Below, one piece after another: positions 16,042-22,391 of a stretch of 22,391 bases of DNA; positions within the stretch are counted from its first letter, which is position 1; every line of letters begins with the position of its first letter. The stretch is from Sedimentisphaerales bacterium (GTDB lineage Bacteria > Planctomycetota > Phycisphaerae > Sedimentisphaerales > SG8-4): the NCBI GenBank assembly GCA_016928975.1, contig JAFGJR010000218.1, positions 1 through 22,391 of the forward strand, written 5' to 3'. The position numbers and the translations under genes were made by a program. The notes beneath the pieces are model-generated. The model searched no databases, was not told the DNA's origin, and worked only from the letters and a program-made list of their open reading frames with translations.

Positions 16042-16598
16042 ATGACGGCGCACGAGACATTTCGGACGACCCGCCGGCACGCAGGAGTCCTGTCGATCAT
16101 TTGCCTGGCGATGTCCGCAGGCGGGATGGCTGCCGCTGGACAGAGTCTGACACTTGAGAACGATCTGATTCGCCTCACCTTCACACCGGATGGCGCAACA
16201 AAGAGCCTGCTCGAAAAGAGCACTATCCACGAGTGGCTCGCAACGGAGCAGCATCCCTGCGCTGGATGCAGGTCGCGAAGGACCGACCGGTGAATTGCAC
16301 TGTCGCATCCGTCGAGGCGCTGGCCGAGTCCCAGGCCCAGTTGCAGCACCCGGAGCTGATCATTGGCGATAGGACGCTTGCCCTCCCCGCGGACCTGAAC
16401 CCCGGCGACTACGTCGAGTTCTGGGCCGATGATGCACTGAAGGTCATCGACCGCAACGGCAACCTGATCTCATCCGTCGCCATCCAGGCCGATCCACCGA
16501 TGCTGCAGCCCGGCGAGAACCGCGTCCGGCTTCGTGCCGCCGCTGGGGCACCGGCCAGATTCACCTGCATCACCACGGGCGATGCCCTCTCCTGGTAG
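16042..16598 (+). pseudogene. Exported protein gene with internal deletion and frameshift
   Basis: The front half is intact: GGAGGATT then ATG at 16042, a signal peptide (VLSIICLAMSAGGMAAAG), then SLTLENDLIRLTFTPDGATK and LLEKSTIHEWLA. That frame stops at 16293 after a short basic tail. A second frame (-1), open through the junction near 16235-16262 to TAG at 16598, carries a coherent protein end: WMQVAKDRPVNCTVASVEAL, TLALPADLNPGDYVEFW, GENRVRLRA. N-terminal beta-sandwich and C-terminal end fit the two ends of a long exported planctomycete protein, possibly a polysaccharide-acting enzyme, with the middle missing. The sequence shows the frame change; the deletion is inferred. A single sequencing indel is possible but would leave an unusually short protein. 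Confidence 0.6.
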
Positions 16599-16846
16599 CG
16601 GTCATCGGTGACCGCCCTCGCGTGCTCGATCCGCGGTGGCAAGGCTCCGGTCGTGACCTGCACGAATTCACAGAGAAGTCCGTTGCGCATCGGGGCCGTT
16701 GTGGCACTCTATTGGACACCGGTCAGGATTCCGGGGCGGTTTTCAAGGACGCCCCGCCAGCCGAGGCGACTGAGGCGGCAGCCCTGCGGGGAACTCCGCC
16801 TGAACGCTGTTCTTGCCTGAGGGCGGCTGGATGGCCGGTCCGATAA

Positions 16847-16903
16847 GTGGGGGCGCCCCCCTGCCGTCGCCCGTCAAGGGCAGGCACCGGGGCCCGCCCC
16901 TAC
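16847..16903. repeat. GC-rich palindromic element, REP- or MITE-like
   Basis: Ends GTGGGGGCG (16847-16855) and CGCCCCTAC (16895-16903) pair over 9 bp with one G-T pair. Inside are the 12-base palindrome GGGGGCGCCCCC (16849-16860) and the hairpin GCCC-GTCAA-GGGC (16869-16881). It looks like a dispersed intergenic repeat, but only one copy is in view. Confidence 0.5.
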
Positions 16904-17064
16904 GACCGGAGATGTGAGGATTTTCCAACGCAACGATATGTCGGGAGGTGGTTGAAGTGACGGCCGGAGATTTTTCCCCGCAACGTCTGCACTTTCTGCT
17001 TGAGGAGAGAGCCGCACGGGTCGATTCCCTTCAGAACGAAGAAGGATCGTCGTGCGCACTAACA

Positions 17065-17096
17065 ATTCGAAATTCGAAAGTCGGAATTCGAGATTC
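17065..17096. repeat. Seven-bp tandem repeat in the leader of the giant protein gene
   Basis: Units ATTCGAA, ATTCGAA, AGTCGGA, ATTCGAG and a partial ATTC end 16 bases before the start codon at 17113. The AT-rich composition contrasts with the GC-rich surroundings. Confidence 0.65.
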
Positions 17097-17112
17097 TTAT
17101 GGGAGGTACGTT

Positions 17113-20100
17113 ATGAACGGGCTGAAGGAACTGTTCAGCAGGTCTATGGTCATCGTCGTGGCGTTGGCCCTGTGTGTGGGCTTGGGCACGGCGGGCGCCG
17201 TGGAGGACCAATTCTCCGCCGATCTCGGCTACAGCGGGGAGATCGTCCGAGGGTCAGGGACCGGATACAACCACGGCTCCTGGTACTACTACCCCAACTC
17301 GGACTGGTTGGCGCAGTGGTTCTACAACGACCGGCCGAACGCGGATCTCAAGAAGGTGATCACGGTGGATCTCACCGTGGACGTGTTGAACCAGGCGGCC
17401 AATGGCACCCTTGAGGTGGCCGTGAACTGGACGAGCCTGGACTGGCCGGGCACACAAGGCGAGCCCCCCCTGCCGGCGCGGGTCACGAGCCCAACCGACG
17501 AGACGCGGTACATCCTGCGACAGACGATCATCCAACGCACCGACGTGCGCGGGGCACAGTCCGTCAGTGTGAACTTCGAAATCGAGGATTTCTGCCCCCA
17601 GTGGGTCTCGATCGACATCCGCGGCCAGAATGTGAGCATCGAAGGCCGAATCCAGCATGAGTGCGTGGACAAGGATTCCTTCCTTCCACCGACCGGCATT
17701 CGCGACTTCGGCGACGCTCCTGAAGGAGTCGTAGCCTATCCATCCTCCGGCGTGGCGGGCCTGTTCCCCACATGCGTCACAGTCGGACCCGCCTCCTGGA
17801 TCGAGCATAGCGGCGGAACCTGCTGCTTCGGCGAGAAGGTCGACATGGAAACCGACGGCAACGGGGGCAAGTGTCCCGCCTACAGTCCGGACCTCTACGA
17901 TCAGGACGAGAAGCAGGTCGACGGCGATGCCGGCCTGATCAAGCCGCGAGCATTCACGATCAAGACAAGCGGCGGAAGCACCCGTGTGGTCCCGACCAAC
18001 TTCTATGTGTTGGAGTCCATGGGCAACGCCTGCCTCATCGCCGTGTGGGACGCGACGATTGATATCGAGGTCACCAACAACAGACACCAGGAAGCCTATG
18101 TGAACATCCTGTTCGACTGGAACCAGGACGGCAAATGGGACGGTTCGTCCAGGTGCGCGGACGGCGTCGCGCCGGAGCACACGATCGTGAACTTCCCCGT
18201 GCCGGCCGGTTACAGCGGGCCCCTCTCGGCGCTGCACCCTCCGAACTTCAAGATCGGTCCGCTGGGCGGATACGTCTGGACCCGGTTCACCATCTCCGAC
18301 CGCAGGGTCATGGAAGGCTGGAACGGCGACGGGGTCTTTCCCGACGGCGAGACGGAGGACTACCTGCTGTACATCAGGGAGCCGTTGCAGTTCTGCGAAT
18401 GGACAGAGGGCGATCCACACAAGATGCACTGGGCCCAACTGCCCGACAGGCAAAAGACTGGATTGAACGTGGACATGTACTGGACCAGCCTCGCGGACGA
18501 TTTCCGATGCGCCCAGAACGGCCCGATCACCGAGATCCACTTCTGGGGTTCCTTCCTCGACGACGACCTGCCGCAGTTCAGCGTGGACAGCCTGGAGTTC
18601 GTGATCAACATCTACTCGAACAAGCCGGCGGACACTCTGACTCCGTGGAGCCGGCCCGGGGACCTGCTCTGGACGGCGGAGATTCCGGCGTACAGCTACG
18701 ACTTCCATGACCTCTCGAGCACCGTGAAGAGGGGCTGGTACGACCCGGCAAGCAAGCTCTATCTGCCCGAGAACGAGAAGCGGCTCTTCCAATACGACAT
18801 CTGCTTCGAGGACAGTGACAAGCTGTTCGTCCAGAAGCAAGGCACGATCTACTGGATCGAGATCCAGCAGAAGCACGATGCCTCCGCCGACTACACCTTC
18901 GGATGGGAGACGACCCAGCAGAGACTGCAATTCAGCGACAAGGCCGTCTGGCTGCATCCGAAGTACGGCTGGATGCCCATGACCTACCCCAACGGACACG
19001 ACAGCGCCGGCGACGCGCTCGACCTGGCCTTCGTCATCGTCGGTCCGGAAGCGCCGGACACCGATTTCGGCGACGCGCCCGACCCGACCTACCCGACGCT
19101 GTCGAGTAGCAGCGGCGCCAGCCACATCATCTCCGACAGGGTGTACCTCGGCAGCCGCGTCGATGGTGAAACCGACGGCCAGCCCAACGCACTGGCCACC
19201 GGCGACGACGGCAGCGGCGTCGACGACGAGGACGGCGTGGTGTTCTCCAGCCTGGTCGTCGGCGAGACCGCCAGTGTCCAGGTGACCGCCTCTGTCCAGG
19301 GTAGTCTCAATGCCTGGATCGACTGGAACGCCGACGGCGACTGGGACGACGCCGGGGAGCAGGTGTTCGTGGACACAGCGCTCTCCGCCGGCGCCAATAG
19401 CCTCACTGTGGTGGTTCCCGCCACGGCGGTCGTGGGCGACACGTATGCACGCTTTCGCTTCAGCACGGTCCGGGGCCTGCGCTATAGCGGTCCCGCCGCC
19501 GACGGCGAGGTCGAGGATTATATGGTGCGAATCGAGGCGGGCATGGTCCCCATCAAGCCGCCATTGGAACATCTGAAATGGTCACAGCCGCCAATCGAAC
19601 GTGATCCGGATTCCAAGACGCCCATCTACTGCGGCTGGGACCAGCCGGCCTACGTCACCCGCATCGCAGCCACCACCACCGCCACCTGGAGACTCGTGGC
19701 CGACGATTTCCGCTGCATCGGCGATATGCCGGTGACGACGATCCACTGGTGGGGCTCCTACGAGGGCTGGGACGATGAAGCCGCGCCTCGCCGCAAGCCC
19801 GATTCCTGGCGAATCGCCTTCTGGAGCAATGTCCCCGCCGACTCCCGCTATCAGTTCAGCCGGCCCGCCAAGATTCTGTGGCTCGTCAGCGTCGCTGCCG
19901 ACAGGGTACAAGAGGAACGAGTCGGCATCGATCAGTTCCCCCACAAAACTACGGATACAACCTACCAGTACCTGTTGGAGCTCCAGGACCGCGAGTACTT
20001 CAAGCAGGCTGATTTCGTAGAGAGCGCCACGACCGACCGCACCTTCTGGATCAGCATCACGGCGGTCTACACGGGTCTGCCCGAGCCGGACTATCCGTGG

Positions 20101-22293
20101 GGTTGGAAGACCCGGCCTCAGTCGTGGATGGACGCCGCCGTCAAGGCGGAGGTCCGCCGCACCGATCTGCAAGCCAGTGTCACGCTCGATGTGGCTACGG
20201 TGCAGCCGATCACCGATTCGCAGCTCTGCCAGCAGACAGCCAGCTACGACATGGCGTTCGAGCTGGCGACCAATCCCGAGTTCATCAAATGGGAACAGGA
20301 TTTCACCGGGATCCGCAACTGGCCACACTACGAGGATGAGCAGTCCCTGGCCGTTGAGAGCGCCGCCGGCGCCACGAAGTGGACCCAGAAGCCCGATACG
20401 TCCAGCGCCGGCATGGACGTCGATATCACCACCGACATGCCGCCGACCTGGCCCGACGCCATCTGCGGAGACGACTTCCAGTGCAAGACGACCGGGCCGA
20501 TCACCGGCATCACGCTCTGGGGTTCCTGGTATGACGACACTTTGCCGAGCGGCAGTGCCGAGAATGTGAAGTTCACACTGAGCATCCGCGAGGACATTCC
20601 TGCCGCCCGAAGCACGACCGGCTTCAGCATGCCGGGCAGAGTCCTCTGGCGCAAGGAGTTCTCCAAGGGCCAGTTCACCGTCGAGTCGCAGGAGGGGGGC
20701 AACCAGAGCTACTACAACCCGGCCAACGCCACCTGCGAGCTCACCAACCACAGGATGGTCTACAAGTACACCTTCAAGATCCCTTCCAGCGATGCGTTCC
20801 GGCAGACAGGCACGACCAGTCAGCCGGTCGTGTACTGGCTGGTGGCTCAGGCTCTGCTGATTCACCCGCCGGGTAGTGTCGCAACGCGGTTCGGCTGGAA
20901 GGCCTCCGTCGACCACTGGAATGACAAAGCCGTCTGGGGCAACGGTGCCGAGCCTTTCCAGGGCTCCTGGCGAGAGTTGACCTATCCGCGCGAGCACCCC
21001 TCCTGGACCCGAGCGATCGACCTGGCGTTCGCGATCGAGACCGAGGAGGCGGGGGCCGGACTGACCTATCGACGCATCGTTGCCGACGACTGGCGATGCC
21101 GCGGGACCACCCCGGTCACTGGCATCGCCTGGTGGGGCTCATATATCGGGTACGGCTATCAGCCCTGCGAGTGCGCCCAGATGACCGCGCCGAGAAAGCC
21201 CGACTACTTCATGCTGTCGATCTGGACCGACGTCGCCGACAGCACCAAAGGCTTCAACCATCCCGGCCAGAGACTCTGGGAGTACAAAGCGGAACAGTTT
21301 GACGAGGTCATGGTCGGCTTCGACAAGCATCCGGAGGCCGGCGAGTTGAACATCAAGGGCTTCGAGCCGGTCTATCGCTACTCCGTCCGCCTGCCGCAAG
21401 CGAACTGGTTCCGCCAGGACGGCCAGAACGATGTCCTCTGGCTCAGCGTGGCCGCTGTGTACAGAGAATCCCGCAGCATCGTCTATCCATGGGGTTGGAC
21501 CAACCATCCGCACTCCGACGGGGACCTGCCGGGCATCGATCTGATCGGCCACTGGAAGCTCGACGAGAGGACCGGCACCACCGCCGCCGACAGCTCAGGC
21601 AACAGCAACACCGGCGCCCTGATGGGCCGGCCCGTCTGGATGCCTGACGGCGGCTGGCTCGCCGGCGCCCTGGAGTTCGCCGGCCGCAACGACTACGTCA
21701 GGGTCGAGCGCCCCAGGGGCTTCAATCTCGCCCCGAACTCGTTCTCCGTCGCTGCCTGGATCTACCCGAAGGAGACGCGAGGCCGGTGGCATGCGATCAT
21801 GGAGTACGATCGCAGCAGCCTCAACGGCAATCGCTTCGGCCTGTGGCTGGACCAGGAAGGCCGCCTCCACTTCCGCGTCGGCCAGAACACCTGGCAGGGT
21901 CCGGACAGCCTGGTCCCGAACCAGTGGTACCACGTGGCCGCCACGTACGACGCGACGACCCGCGCGATGGACATCTATGTGGATGGCCAGCTCGTGGCGA
22001 CCGCGACGAACCAGAAAGGCTTCACGAGCCCTGTCGTCGCGACGTTGACGATCGGCGCCAATGGCACAGGCGCAGATGAGTTCTTCACCGGCCTGATCGA
22101 CGACCTGCGGGTCTACAAGGTGGCTCTGAGCGAGGACGACATCCTGACGCTCGCCGGCGCCGGCGCCAACAGCGACGCCGTAGCCGCCGACTTCAGCACA
22201 CTCGCGACGATCGCCGCCTGGCCGTGGGCCGAGCTGTTCGATCAGACCCAGCACAGCGAGGACATGTCCTTCGTGCTCTTCACCAATCCATAG
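17113..22293 (+). CDS. Giant exported protein: two GEVED domains, four A/B modules, LamG domain
   Basis: 1726 residues. ATG 17113 follows GGGAGGT with 5 bases spacing and begins a signal peptide (MVIVVALALCVGLGTAGA-VED). Order: unassigned N-terminal region (30-196); GEVED-like domain (197-421, FGDAPEG, ILFDWNQDGKWDG, DGETEDYLLYI); module A (426-644); GEVED domain (650-808, FGDAPDPTYPTL, AWIDWNADGDWDDAGEQ, DGEVEDYMVRI); module B (819-1055); module A (1087-1311); module B (from 1317), apparently interrupted by a LamG domain (1476-1686, DLIGHWKLDE, NQWYHVAATYD, YVDGQLVA, GLIDDLRVYKVAL); tail to 1726. Each module has a DDFRC-type motif, PVT or PIT, WGS and YxFGW or YPWGW; this may be the uncharacterised planctomycete domain DUF7901 (name from memory). 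Neither a catalytic motif nor a sortase, PEP-CTERM or dockerin end is seen. Probably a surface or secreted adhesion or glycan-binding protein. Confidence 0.9.
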   Translation: MNGLKELFSRSMVIVVALALCVGLGTAGAVEDQFSADLGYSGEIVRGSGTGYNHGSWYYYPNSDWLAQWFYNDRPNADLKKVITVDLTVDVLNQAANGTLEVAVNWTSLDWPGTQGEPPLPARVTSPTDETRYILRQTIIQRTDVRGAQSVSVNFEIEDFCPQWVSIDIRGQNVSIEGRIQHECVDKDSFLPPTGIRDFGDAPEGVVAYPSSGVAGLFPTCVTVGPASWIEHSGGTCCFGEKVDMETDGNGGKCPAYSPDLYDQDEKQVDGDAGLIKPRAFTIKTSGGSTRVVPTNFYVLESMGNACLIAVWDATIDIEVTNNRHQEAYVNILFDWNQDGKWDGSSRCADGVAPEHTIVNFPVPAGYSGPLSALHPPNFKIGPLGGYVWTRFTISDRRVMEGWNGDGVFPDGETEDYLLYIREPLQFCEWTEGDPHKMHWAQLPDRQKTGLNVDMYWTSLADDFRCAQNGPITEIHFWGSFLDDDLPQFSVDSLEFVINIYSNKPADTLTPWSRPGDLLWTAEIPAYSYDFHDLSSTVKRGWYDPASKLYLPENEKRLFQYDICFEDSDKLFVQKQGTIYWIEIQQKHDASADYTFGWETTQQRLQFSDKAVWLHPKYGWMPMTYPNGHDSAGDALDLAFVIVGPEAPDTDFGDAPDPTYPTLSSSSGASHIISDRVYLGSRVDGETDGQPNALATGDDGSGVDDEDGVVFSSLVVGETASVQVTASVQGSLNAWIDWNADGDWDDAGEQVFVDTALSAGANSLTVVVPATAVVGDTYARFRFSTVRGLRYSGPAADGEVEDYMVRIEAGMVPIKPPLEHLKWSQPPIERDPDSKTPIYCGWDQPAYVTRIAATTTATWRLVADDFRCIGDMPVTTIHWWGSYEGWDDEAAPRRKPDSWRIAFWSNVPADSRYQFSRPAKILWLVSVAADRVQEERVGIDQFPHKTTDTTYQYLLELQDREYFKQADFVESATTDRTFWISITAVYTGLPEPDYPWGWKTRPQSWMDAAVKAEVRRTDLQASVTLDVATVQPITDSQLCQQTASYDMAFELATNPEFIKWEQDFTGIRNWPHYEDEQSLAVESAAGATKWTQKPDTSSAGMDVDITTDMPPTWPDAICGDDFQCKTTGPITGITLWGSWYDDTLPSGSAENVKFTLSIREDIPAARSTTGFSMPGRVLWRKEFSKGQFTVESQEGGNQSYYNPANATCELTNHRMVYKYTFKIPSSDAFRQTGTTSQPVVYWLVAQALLIHPPGSVATRFGWKASVDHWNDKAVWGNGAEPFQGSWRELTYPREHPSWTRAIDLAFAIETEEAGAGLTYRRIVADDWRCRGTTPVTGIAWWGSYIGYGYQPCECAQMTAPRKPDYFMLSIWTDVADSTKGFNHPGQRLWEYKAEQFDEVMVGFDKHPEAGELNIKGFEPVYRYSVRLPQANWFRQDGQNDVLWLSVAAVYRESRSIVYPWGWTNHPHSDGDLPGIDLIGHWKLDERTGTTAADSSGNSNTGALMGRPVWMPDGGWLAGALEFAGRNDYVRVERPRGFNLAPNSFSVAAWIYPKETRGRWHAIMEYDRSSLNGNRFGLWLDQEGRLHFRVGQNTWQGPDSLVPNQWYHVAATYDATTRAMDIYVDGQLVATATNQKGFTSPVVATLTIGANGTGADEFFTGLIDDLRVYKVALSEDDILTLAGAGANSDAVAADFSTLATIAAWPWAELFDQTQHSEDMSFVLFTNP

Positions 22294-22325
22294 CAACCAG
22301 GGCCATCGTAGCCCCACATGATCTC

Positions 22326-22364
22326 AAAGGGGCGGGAGCGACCAACCATCGCCCCCGCCCCTTT
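22326..22364 (+). terminator. Intrinsic terminator after the giant protein gene
   Basis: A 16-base stem with one A-C mismatch: AAAGGGGCGGGAGCGA (22326-22341) pairs with TCGCCCCCGCCCCTTT (22349-22364). The loop is CCAACCA and CGTCTTTCT follows. It begins 33 bases after the stop codon. Confidence 0.8.
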
Positions 22365-22391
22365 CGTCTTTCTGAACACGGCCTGCACAGA

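Larger units (their letters stand above)
16599..17112. other. Gene-free gap with repeat elements before the giant protein gene
   Basis: About 514 bases without a supported gene; the plus frames here have no recognisable content. It holds a GC-rich hairpin element (16847-16903) and a 7-bp tandem repeat (17065-17096). The frame of the downstream gene is open from 16948, but the good binding site and signal peptide place the start at 17113. No clear promoter was found. Confidence 0.5.

Noticed and set aside
17254..19572. Minus-strand open frame of 772 codons inside the giant gene
   Set aside because: The plus strand carries GEVED and module motifs in frame. The minus product has no recognisable domain and is His/Val/Arg-rich, as expected from codon bias.
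19582..20997. Minus-strand open frame of 471 codons
   Set aside because: Same reason: a shadow of modules B and A of the giant protein.

Overview
The window most likely comes from a planctomycete of the Phycisphaerae / Sedimentisphaerales type. This is inferred from gene content and not from a marker gene: a very large exported protein with GEVED and LamG domains, an exported CotH-kinase protein with lamin-tail domains, a sugar-acting operon of TIM-barrel, Gfo/Idh/MocA and cupin enzymes, a free-standing EF-Tu domain-2 protein, and GC content that looks near 60%. Most genes have purine-rich ribosome binding sites.

Layout. 1-3108 (minus) is the first 1036 codons of an exported CotH-fold protein that runs off the left edge. 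It has a good sigma70-type promoter and an operator-like dyad at its start site. 3399-4199 is a long region that I read as non-coding, with a possible plus-strand promoter, several hairpins and a perfect but orphan Shine-Dalgarno sequence. It leads into a small exported cysteine-rich protein of unknown function (4200-4658), which is closed by a strong terminator. 5019-5150 is a remnant of a rhomboid protease gene. 9589 to 5154 (minus) is a four-gene operon: tagatose-3-epimerase-like protein, TIM-barrel sugar isomerase, Gfo/Idh/MocA dehydrogenase and phosphomannose-isomerase-like cupin. Divergent from it lies a soluble three-PAS histidine kinase (9938-11902). Then come the EF-Tu domain-2 protein (minus), an exported prolyl oligopeptidase (plus), an AlaX-type alanyl-tRNA editing protein (minus), a deleted and frameshifted exported-protein pseudogene (16042-16598), a GC-rich repeat-rich gap, and a 1726-residue exported multidomain protein (17113-22293) followed by a terminator.

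How they work together. The four-gene operon looks like a small oxidation/isomerisation route for an unidentified sugar or polyol. The exported proteins (CotH-like, cysteine-rich, prolyl oligopeptidase, GEVED/LamG protein) would act in the periplasm or at the cell surface. The most unusual items are the structured leader before the cysteine-rich protein, the alternating A-B-A-B module order of the giant protein with a LamG domain apparently inserted into its last module, and the two gene remnants. No CRISPR array, tRNA, rRNA, transposase or phage gene was seen.
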